Assembly (NCBI RefSeq): GCF_954871325.1
Contig: NC_088775.1
Coordinates: forward strand, 59,249,561 to 59,313,560
DNA length: 64,000 nt
Reading direction: 5' to 3'
DNA from: Gordionus sp. m RMFG-2023
Lineage: Eukaryota > Nematomorpha > Gordioida > Chordodea > Parachordodidae
In this document: one piece after another, positions 43,301-55,300 of the stretch
How positions within the stretch are numbered: the first letter of the stretch is position 1
Layout: each line of letters opens with the position of its first letter
Notes under the pieces: generated by a model
Told to the model about the DNA's origin: nothing
The model's input: only the letters and a program-made list of their open reading frames with translations
Database searches by the model: none
Program-made: the position numbers and the translations under genes

Positions 43301-46300
43301 CTCTGCCGTTATCAAATTTATATTCATATCTAGCATCTTGATCCGTATCTAAAAATTTGGTTTTTATAATTTTATTTTTAATTAGTTTCTAGTTAAATAA
43401 GATATTTTATGGTTAAATTGGGAATTAACTCAAATAGTTCCAAATATAATATTTTTGTTGAATTACTATAATAAACAAATTATTGTAAAATAATCATTTA
43501 AAAAAAACATGTCAATACATTTTAATTATATAAATTTATTGGAGAATTAATGAAAGTGAACCAGAGAGATTTTAAAATTGTTAATAGTGTTGTTAAACGG
43601 CTCGATTTGAGCCGATTTTTAATAACAGCTTACTCAATATTTTATCCAGAAATATATTAAGCAAGCCCGAAGATTTTGGGCATAGATTGGTAAAAGGTTT
43701 GGACATCATTGGCGAAATCTCGAGGTTTAGACAATATTCTGGCTAAAATATTGAGTTAGCCGTTTTTAAAAATCAGCTCAAATATAGCCGTACAACAACA
43801 CTAATTGTTATTAAAAATAAAAATGTATTGCCTTCCTATTTTATGCTAAAAAATATTTCTACAGAGTTTTGTGCTTTTTTATTGAATAATTTTTAAAATA
43901 TATAAGTTTTCTATGAAAAGAAGCTAGCTTCCCACTTTGGTACACAATGTATAAAAAAAATTTTTAATAAATTTTAGATATAAAATAAATCATTTATGAT
44001 ATTTTTCTACATTTTATTACCTATCGAATTCGTAATTTATTTATCATAATTTCAATTAGCAAAATTGTATATGTAATTGCATTCATAAAATTTATAAAAA
44101 ATAATACACAAAACTATTAATTTTTTTCTTTATATACCCAGCAATCCTATAATCTTCCCCGTAAAAATTATATTCTTTTTATCAATATTTCCTTTAGGGT
44201 TATTTTTTTATATACAGTCACTGTCTAATTTAAACTCTTGATAATTCGGGCAGCTCCCTAATTTTACCAGTATTTTGAGTCCCAATCAAATTTCTATTAA
44301 CTTTAGAAAATGCTTTCATAACTTGGGCAATTGTCTACTTTGAATAGTGAGCAAATTTATAATTTTTGGTCCATTTGCCTGAGATATCTAGAAAGTTAAC
44401 ATTTGTTCTATTTTGTTGCACTCGTTAATTTATATTATAAAATTATCATCTTTTTAAAATTAATCTATACAAATAAAAGGATTTACCGCTAATTATAATA
44501 ATTGAAGTTAATAAATTTATAAATAATCATACTCAAAGAAAATATGCTAAAAGATTTTATATTTTTAAAGGTAATTAATAAATTCAAAGAAGACACTCTC
44601 AAACCTCATGCAAACAAACCAAGAAAACATCTTATTTTTTTTTGTTTCATAAATTGTATACAACCATTTTATAATAATTTTATATATTATTTTGATGAAT
44701 TAATGAAAATAAAAAAATAGTTTATATATTTGAACTGCATCTTTTGTTAAACTATAAATATAACAGGTGGTAAAATATTTTTTAAAAAAAGCAAAAAATC
44801 TTGATAAATTGAGCAACTGTTTAAGTTGGTAAAAATCTTAGTCTCAGCGATGCCTAAATTAGACCGATTTGACTGTATATATTTTATTGTATGCCCAGTT
44901 TTATGTCAACCATTTTTATGTACAAAGTATATTTTTTTGTGTTTTATTGCGTCTTTTATTTTTCCTATTAATGGGACACAATTTTATGTTTACAATCATC
45001 TTATATTTTTAACTCTTTTTTATATTTATTTTTTTTTTTTTACTTTTTAAACTAAATAAAAAATACCTGGTGTTTTCGTATTAAAATAAATAGGTTTTCA
45101 AATGTATTTTTACAAAAAAGTTAAAACAAGTTTTACCTATAATTTGGGGTCTTTGATTAAATTAATCTTACCAATAATCTGTAAATTCTAACGACGCTCA
45201 GTTGATCTTAAACTGACCTGGAGATGTCTCCAACCCAGCTATTCTACCTGTACCTGAAGCCCCAAAACTTCACAAACCATAAATAAAATTCAATCATTTA
45301 AGATTTAGATATATAATCTAGGCTTAATAACTGTAGTAATGCTTATTGTATTACAATAGTACTGTGGAAAAATGTATAATAAAATATTAATATCAAATCT
45401 AAATAAAAGGAATATAACAGTTTTTATTACATATATGAAAGCATAGTGTAATATAAGTAAAAATTAAAGAAATCTATAAATTCAATATGTAAAATGATAA
45501 ATGATTATTGAATTGAAGGAATCCAAATAGAAATTTATTTAATTATAAATAGTAAAATTAAATCACTAATTTTAAACATGATTAATATATTGTTTTTAAA
45601 GGAATATAAGGGCATTTATTTATAATTTTCAAAATATAAAATGCACTGTATATAAAAAAAGCATGAAAAATGAAAATGTTAAAATCAAAAGCCATGTTTA
45701 AAAAAATAGGAAGCATATTTGTTGACTTTATTATTAATAAATATAATAGGGGGGGGGGGAGTTGTGCTATGTGTGTTAAAGGAACTAAGAGGTTTAAAAG
45801 AGACCTATATTTTATTATATTTTTAATTTTTTGGAGTTCAAGAGGTAAGAATTTCTATTAGATGGAAATAAGGTAACGTATGAGACACCCCAGACAAGTA
45901 TTTTGCCGCCGAGTCAAGATGTTAAAAACATGCCATCCTTATCCTCATTTTAAAGACCTAAAGGCTACAAACGACGATCAGATTGTTATACTACGAAAAT
46001 CCGCCGCTTACTTTAAGATAAGATAAACAATGCCTATAAAATAGATTAACTTGCTTTTTGCAGGTAGCATAAATGTGAGTAGACGGAATAAGACAACTAG
46101 CGTATAGCCAATGCAATTTGGAACTCATCCTTCGTGAGTAACATGGATCGCTAGTTATTCGTGGCCGTAATAATTTTTCCTTGCGTTTCTAAATAGTTGA
46201 AGGTTAGCTAAATCAGAGAGATAAACAAGTTTTTCAAATGCACGTTAAAACATAGAAATAGGAAGCTCTTTAAATGATTAGAAACGTGGCGGTTGGAACC

Positions 46301-49300
46301 TTGGAGAACTAAAATAAGCATAGATTGTTTGGCCTAATTTATAAGTTGATAGTTTAATTTGATAAGCCCAGGAAATAATCATTAATGGGATAAAAGGAAA
46401 CAAACAATTTCCATTAATTTGTAAGGAGGGTGAAAATCCTAGTCCTCCCTGGTAAGCCGGCAAAGAGATAAATTACTAATTAAAATCAGAAAACTTTATG
46501 ACTTAAAGGGATTCGATGAAGTTCAAATTTTAATTTACCAATGATTTAAGGAAAGAATTATATTGGAAGACCAGGCAAAATTTAAATATGTGCAAGAATT
46601 TAGGTAAGAAAAAAGATATTTTGGTGAGGAAAAAAAACTAATGCATGGGAAGGTAAGGATGTTTTTTTAGCGAATTAAAAAGGAATTGAATCAAGTTGTC
46701 AACAAAATTTGACAAAAGAAAGTTGAAAAGCCGAGAGCCTAATAGACAGGATTTCTCTTGCAAAATAATTTTAAAATATAGGAGAGGGATAATCTCGTAT
46801 TTTTTTTATTTGAGGAAAGACTAATTTTCGAAGCTTCCATTTTTATATTTTAAATATTTTTTATTAAAATTTATCGTATAGTTTTTATAAAATGTCCGAG
46901 ATGAATATATTCTGATCAATTGATGTATTTATTTTCGATTTATAAATTTCGCATATTTATATTGTCCCATAAATCCTCCCCGTTCCCCACTTTTGCATTA
47001 TTCCACTCTAAAAAAAAGAATAATTTGCCATTTCGAAATTGTGAAACCTCTCTTTACTCTAAACTTCTCCATATCTATGACGTCTAACTATTTTCTCCAT
47101 TAATAGAGTATGTCGAAGTTGACAGTTTTATTGATATCCACTCCTCTCTTCCTCTTCCTCCTCCCCCTTCTCCACAAGTACAACAATATGTCCAAGAACC
47201 GTTTAAGTGGTATTTACTCTGCTCACCCTAACATGTTCACAACTTATCCATATCCGAAAACTGATAGATATTCCTTAAAATAACCTTTAATTTTTATTTA
47301 TTTAAATTAATTTTTTATTTTAAAATTTACCAACCGCCTTAATTTCTTTTGTTTTCTGGCCTTTAATAATACTTTTTTGCCCATATTTTTTTTCAAAAAA
47401 GAGTAATATATCAAATGCCTTTGTTTATTGTATTCGTCAGCTCTTAGCTATATTTATCTTCCTAAAATTTTGATTTTTTCCCCATTATTCCATTATCCTT
47501 GTTAATCTTTTTTTTTTCCTTTCCAAATCCCCAACATCGTAAATGCTTGATGCATTGTATGTTTAGATATAATTTCATTTAATTTAAATGGTACCCTTAG
47601 GAAACATTGTTCACCTTTATACCATATTCTGCGAAATTCCCCCTCTTCTCTTCTAGACCCGTTTGTTAGATCTCCCCACTCGCATGACCCTAGTCCTGTA
47701 GATAGTTCTTCATACTCTGTAGATTCATTTCTTATCAAGCATAAGCCCCCAGTTCTATCTAGAATCCCTATAGAGTCCGAGAATCGATTTCAAAGTTTGT
47801 CCATCTCTTTTAAATAATTTGAATTAATATTTCTCTTCAACAGCCTTATGTTTAAACTTAATTAGTTTTTAATTAAGGAGAAGGTGTCCATTCTTGATAA
47901 TACTATTATTGATGAATTTAGCCCATCTAACTCATTCCACAGAAAATTGATCTCTGAAAAATTAAACCTTGGAGTTATAACTCTGCTGCTCGAATTTTGA
48001 CTTGATATTAGTTCTTCTATTATAGCTACTATTTTTCAACAACTTCTCGAAAAACATTCATTGACGCCCCTTCCTAACATTCACCCGCATGACTTATCTC
48101 CAATTCCCTTTACCTGTGATGAAGCCCTTAAGTGCCTGAGTCCTTTAAAAAAAGGGACTACATATGGTTTAGACGGGTTCAGATCAGGCTTTTTTGTTGA
48201 TTTAAACTAAAGCTTTAATAATAGTTTTATTGATTCTTTACTAAAATCATTAACTGAATTTTGTAATAATATCCTCATGAAGTTCCTCTTCATATATGTC
48301 CTATTCATTTTGATGCACGTCTTGTTTCATCGACCAAACTAGATCGTGGTATTAGACCAATAGTCGTAGGATCTTTCATTCGTCGATTAGTCGTCAGGTT
48401 ATAGTAAGAAGGATCACTCCTAATGCCAGTTCTCTTCTATTTACCTCTCAGTTAGGTTTTAGAATTAGAGGTGGGAGCAAAGTGGCCTCACATGTTGCAT
48501 ATATATTTATAAAAACTGAGGCGGATAAGGTTTTTGCAAATTAGGCTTCAGAAATGCCTTCAACAACATTCACAGGAGCTCATTCATAACTTCTTTTTAG
48601 AACACTTCCCCAAATTTGAATATTTTCTTAATTCCTGCCATGGATTTCCCTCGTTACTCAAATTTGAAGTGTTTTACATATTACAAGAGGGGATTCGGCA
48701 AGGCGATCCACTAGATTTCTTGCTCTTTACTAAGTTTTCATGATTTGATCAAATCTGAAGCATGATTTTAAATTGGAATGAAATTTATGGTTCTTGACCA
48801 TGGCCCTTTTGGCGGTTTTTTACCCAATGCCATTACAGCGATCGACTAATTATGTAAAAAATTTTAAAAAGACAAATTAAAAACTTATTTAAAAAAACAT
48901 ATAAGGGGGGACTAAAAAGAGGCCCTCATTGAGATCCAAGAAAACTAAGATAGTTGCCTCGGAACACGAATTTGAGTTGATGTAACATTTTAAAAGAGGA
49001 TTCACGATCATCATTAATGAGAAAATTTTTCTACCTAAAATCTTATTTGAAATAACTATTGAGAAAAATGAAAATCTGAAAGTCGTGGCACTTTCTAATT
49101 TTTAACCTTTCAGCTTTATAATGCGATGTTTGGGTTAGAGGAAAATCGGGAGACACAAATGAAATCCCAAATAAGGTGTTTTCCTCTAAACCAAGGAATA
49201 TGTGAGCCCATCTGGTCATTTATCATACAAGAATAAGCGGATGATGGAAGCCTTTTACTTATCTTTGACCATCATTACAAAAAACGCTTATAAATTTATT

Positions 49301-52300
49301 TAACATCAAATTTTCAAAGTTTGTATGTAAAATTAATAAGTATTATAACTTATAAGTATATATTTAAAATATAAAAATGAAATATAAAATTTTAAAATAA
49401 ATCCTACCACTCGCGTTAATTTCTTTTACTTTATCAATTTCTACTAAATTTCCAATATTTTAATTAATCTTAAATAAGTAACCCAACAATATCTATATTC
49501 TAAATTAATTATAAGAAAAGAAGTAGACATTTTTTTTAAACATTGGAATTAGCAAAAAGTTATACAGGATATTTGCTGGGTTTCCATCTAATTGTAATTT
49601 TGTTTTAAACATTTATTCAAAACCTTGTTATAATACTAATAAATTTCTGATCTTATATAATTTTTTAATTATTAAAATCAAACTAGTTTCTTTTTTAGAG
49701 GCCAGATATTTTTACTAACTATAGTTGGGTAATAACCAATTCGTTTTGGCTGAGGCTAAGCCTTAGTCAATTTTTTTGGTTATGGTTAAACTTGAGTCGA
49801 TTTATTTTGACTAAGGCTAAGCTTAGGCCGATTTTGATTGGTTAAGGCTAAGTTTAAGCTTATTTTGATTGATTATGGTTGAGCATAAGCATTTTGATTG
49901 ACTAAGGTTGAGCTTAAGCTGATTTATTTTGATTAAGGCTAAGCTTAGGCCGATTTTAATTGGTCAAGGCTAAGTTTAAGTTTATTTTGATTAACTAAGG
50001 TTGGGCTTAAGCTGATTTTGACTAGTTAACGCTCTGTTTTAGTTTAAATTTAATTATAATGTAATTGAGAAGGGTGATATTCGTCATTTTAAAACTTTTC
50101 CAATACTTTTAAAAGATATAAATGAATATTTTAAATTAGGTTTTAGTGGAAATTCAATAATAATGTAATTCAATAGGGTGACAATTGTTATAATCGACAT
50201 TCAACAGCTTTTCCAATTTTTATTAATGAAAATAGGTAATAATTAATATTTTAGAAGTTATAATAAAAAATAATGAAATTCAGATGGATGGCAATTGTCA
50301 TATTTGACATTTTACAACTTTTCCAATGTTTTTTTTATGAAAATAGGTATAATTGAATATTTTTTAGTGTAAATTCAATATTAATGTAAAGGTAAAAATA
50401 AAATTTAATAATAATGAAATTCATAGGGTCATAATTGCCATCTTAGGGTAATTTTTACAAGTACAAAAAAATAGATTTACATATTTTTAAATTTTTATTT
50501 CACATGTAAAATATTCTTTTTTATCCATTTTCTTCAAAAAAAACATTGGAAAAATTTTAAAATGTTGAATATGAGAATTATCACCCTAATAATTGCAATA
50601 TTATTGAATTTCAACTAAAATAAATTTATAACATTTATTTTTACCCATTTTCATTTAAAAACATTGGAAAAATTTTGAAATGACGAATATGACAATTCTC
50701 ACCCTTCTTTACATTATTATTAATCTTCCATTAAACCAGATTTAAAATATTCATTTTTACCTGATTTATTGAAAAACATTAAAAACGTTTTAAAATGATG
50801 AATATGATGAATATGACAATTGTCACTCTTCTGAATTAAATGATTATTTTTAGTAAAGCAGCGCGCTAATCTATCAAATTTGCTTAAGTTCAATCTCAGC
50901 TAATCAAAATCAGCATAAGCTCAGTCTTGGCCAAAATAAATCGGCATAGGCTTAACCTTAAATATCGGTTAGGCTAAGCCGATTACCCAACTATACTAAC
51001 AACTATAACATCTAAAACTTTTTTGACAGTTTTTTTTATCAGGGACTTAAAACTTCCACGCAAATAACGATTTACCTTCTATAATCTTCCTATCCCATAA
51101 CCAAATCAAAATTAGCAAAAATAGGAAATCCAAATAAAAATCCCCCCCCATCCCCTTCTCTTATTTCACTTCAATTTTAATGACACTATCTCGCATCATA
51201 ACCCCGCCCCCTCCTATATTAAAAGTCCCTGTTTATATTGGCACTCATAATATTAATCTTATTCTTTTAAAAGCTTGTACCTTAATAAAAGGTGGAAACC
51301 AAGTAAAATCCATAATAACTTTTATTGAATAATATCAATAATTAAAGATAATGCGTTTGAACAATGTTTTGTAAAAGTGATAATGTGTTAAAATAATGAC
51401 AATAATATAAAAATTGTTAATTACAATAATTTAAAAATTGGAACAAATTTTAATAATTTAATAAATTATTAGGATCTTTTTGAAAATTTTAACTTTGGGT
51501 AGTGACTTCTGTTAATAAACTTTAGACAATCACCTATTCTTTAATACCTCTATCCGTGGATTCTTGATTTTCGGTAGAGTATCTATTACTATATCTTTCC
51601 CTTTGTTCATTGTTGTAGGAAACGTAATTATTTGGCCTAAATCTTTGAGTGTTTTCACCGTTGTCATCATCTTGATTAAAATCTATTTTGTAAGATATTA
51701 TTCACATATATAAATATTTATAGAGATTTTTACATATATTTTATATATAGCAAATCACTTGTCCTAAGCTGAACCGGCATGGTATATTTTTTACCTGGGT
51801 GTTCGGACCGGTTCATAAAATAATTTTTCAAAAACTGTTAGGCCTGGCTTATAATCATTATTTATTAAGGAAAACAACATAAATTTGCTAAAGAATTGAC
51901 AACTTCTGCCCGACTCTTATAAACATTTTGCTTAATTTTTCCAGCCCAGTTCAAAAACTTCATGTCCAGCCCGGCCCGACCAATACTAAAATTTATTATC
52001 AGTGCTCGATATCATTATTCAATCAAGCACAGCGCTCTTTGAGCCATATCAGTGGCGTAGCTAGGAATTTTCCTTAGAGGGGGTCCATACATATAAATGC
52101 CTGGGGGCTTCGCCCCCAGACCCCTTTAACGGGCCTTCGGCCCTTTTACCTCGCCTTCGGCCGGGTTTATCTTACAAATCATAACCATATCTTCGATAAT
52201 ATATAATAAATATATTTTTTAAATGCATCAATAATTTGTTTTATAATTTAGTAGATTATTCTCAATGACTTTTTAACAGATAATTTCAATAGTAATAAAA

Positions 52301-55300
52301 TATCCTTCCACAAACATCAAAACCAGAAAAATATAAATATTATTGGTATTTATTTGATATAAAGTCACCACTTATAAGTCTTTTGAACGTATAATCTAAA
52401 AATAAATTTTTGTTCTGGGAGGGGTCCAAACCCGAAAACCACCCCCGTAGCTACGCCAATGAGCCATATCAAACTCTTATATTATTTTCTCTAATTGATA
52501 TCATCTGAATCATTATTAGGGCTTTCACCATTATTTCAACTATAGGTAATATACCTCTATCAGATATTCGTTCATTTGTGGTGTACCTATCATTAACACT
52601 TTCTCTTTGCTCATTGTATGTATCGTAAATATTTGGTCTAGATGTTTGTGTACCACCGTTCTCGTTATCTTTTTTATTATCTAAATGATGTGTTTATATT
52701 ATTAGATTTAATAAGAGCTATCTAAACAAGTTTACAAATAAAAAATCATAAAATTTTCACAAGTCAAATCTTTATTGATAGTAGCACAACGCTATTCATG
52801 GCGCATTACCCTCTTCAGCATCATTATTAACGGATTTGTAAGGATCTCTGGGCTAGACATTTTCAACTTATTTTTTTGTCATGTTACATAAGTATATCCT
52901 TGTTTGGAAAGTGGCTTATGTTCTTGAGTAACCTGTCGGTAAATAGCCATATACTGAATAATTACAAATTGAACCCAACCTTAGGTCTGGTCCCCCCCCC
53001 CTCTATATGAATTGATAAGATATTTTTGATTTCCCAATGGTTATTTTTATTTTTTATTATAAAACATTTAATATATCTTTATATCATATAGATTGACTAT
53101 ACAAATTAGTACTATTTAAACATATTTGCCTATGTTTCATGCTTTATTAGCACTCATGAGTTCTTTAAGCAATGTAGTATCCAGTATAAAGGAAAAAAAT
53201 AATACCATTAAGATATTGGCCAACTTAATATTATAAAACGATTGAAAGCATTTATTATAAAAATTTATTAATTTTAATGCTTAATTTTATATTATTCTTA
53301 TTCGTTTAGTAGACAATAGTATTTAGAAAAAAGGTTATTAGCAAAAAGTAGAAGAATAGCTAAATTTGGAATCAATGGAAAATATACAAGAACTAAAATC
53401 TGGTTTACGTTAATCTTTAGTGTCTGATTTGATTAGATTTATTAACATCTCAATCAGTTTTGCGAACCACAAGCCTTAAGCTTATAAAGTTTGCCACTAA
53501 TATTGCATAATAAACATTTTAGTTTAATCCTTCAATTTGTTTGGTTGACAGTATAAATAAAAAGGTTATTAGCAAAATAAGAAGTGTTTTAACATTGGGA
53601 TCAAGATTCAAGATATAACGAAAAGTATAGAACCATTAAATATAATAAAAAATTGAATAAATGAAATATATAAAAAATTAAATTACTTTCATCATTATAA
53701 AAAAAATCAACTTTTTTATCTTATTTTAAATATGAGACTTAACGTCTCTGGCTGTAGCTCTGATACTTTTATAATTTAGTAGTGTTCACATAAAAAGAGT
53801 AATCAAATAGACTTGTGGCATATTTAGAAAAGTGATACCAAAATAAGATAGAAAGATTACAATAGATAATTTTTTAATCTTCGAACGCTTAGAGTAATTG
53901 TCTAGTAAATTAATAAATTGCGCCTTTTCATTTAATAGAAAGAGTCACATGTCGATCTCATGCAAATTATGGCGTCTTTGGGAAGCGACCCATTTTTCAA
54001 TTTTTTTATAATTATAATTTATAACAAAATATTTTTATGTAAAAAGTTGATTAAAAAATAAATGTGCCTATAGTAATTGTTTATTCATAGCTTTTTAGGA
54101 TTGTTTCATTTACTTTTAAATAGAAGAAGATATTACTGGGGGTTTTTATCAATAAAAAATGAAAGCAATATTAAACCACATTCTATGGTGGAGGGTTCTA
54201 CTCCAACCCCCACCTCTTGTATATACCAATCAATTAGCCTATTTAAAGTTATCTACAAATGCGTCAAAAGACCTTTGTCCCTTTCCAAATGACTTTTTTG
54301 TAAATATCTCAGAACTAAATTAGCATCGGAAAGTAGTGCATTTCGTTGAAGTTAACAATATCTGATTATTTTTTCTAAAGCTAGTGTACCATTTTCAATA
54401 TCTCTTATAAAGTCTAGTCCTATGGTAGTGACATTCCAACCCATAGCTCTTTCCTTTACAAAAGTAGATTACGATACCTTGTCTCAAATTATTAGATATT
54501 CTAACATCGACAACGATCAGCAATCCAAAAATTTAGAATATAAAAATTACATCTACAATGTTTGTTCATCCAGTTGCTTTAATTTTCTTCATTTTCTGAG
54601 GTAATAAAGACTTCTTCTTTGTCAATCTCAAGTTTGGCCCTTTAATTTTGAGCTGGTCAATAATATCACATCAGCCATTTTGTTTATTTAACAAACTCCT
54701 CATATAATTTTTCAAAACAATTATGATCCTATCTAAATCTTTAACAAATTATCAGTATATCATATTTTTATGCATTTCACATCCATAACAATTTGCCATT
54801 CTTTAGCGATTAATCACTCTGATCAGTTTTTTTACCTCAATTTATTGTCAGTCATTTGAAAATCTAGCCTCTTTTCTTGTGTTTCTCAGCCAATTTCTTT
54901 ATAGTCGTTTTTCACTATTTCAAGTTTCTCTTGCAGTGTCATACACCATCACGTCAAAATCTAGCCAGGCCTCACTTGGTTGATTTTATAGCAAGCATCG
55001 TTATAATATTTTGCTTAATTTTCTTTTAAACTTTCCACCAATAATCTTGATATTGTCTCGGCCTATTTTACCTACAATACTAAAATGTTTAGCTTTGGTT
55101 GATGCAAAATTTGGCCGCATCCAAAATTATCGACCCCAATTTTTTCAATATTTTTGAACATTGTCAAGTGGGTTCTATTTATGCTCACACACTTTTGGTT
55201 TGGCAGGATCCTCATCCACTTCTCGGAATACCTAGGGCTGTATATTTTCTTTTAAATAAGTTTTTTTCGGCAGAATTCTCGTTATACCAACTCAACCACT

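Larger units (their letters stand above)
42630..43435. repeat. 429-bp tandem duplication carrying exons 8 and 9
   Basis: Sequence around exon 9 (from TTGTAACAAAAATATTTTTG to the acceptor) recurs around exon 8 with a 429-bp offset, both exon and intron parts. Confidence 0.85.

Noticed and set aside
49720-50040. Regular repeats suggesting a CRISPR-like array
   Set aside because: The units are contiguous and degenerate with no unique spacers, and mirrored at the other end of a foldback element in an animal genome.
54860-55080. Possible CENP-B/Tigger helix-turn-helix (TIKKLAEKHK on the minus strand)
   Set aside because: Only a ten-residue resemblance in a stop-filled region; no other transposase motif nearby.
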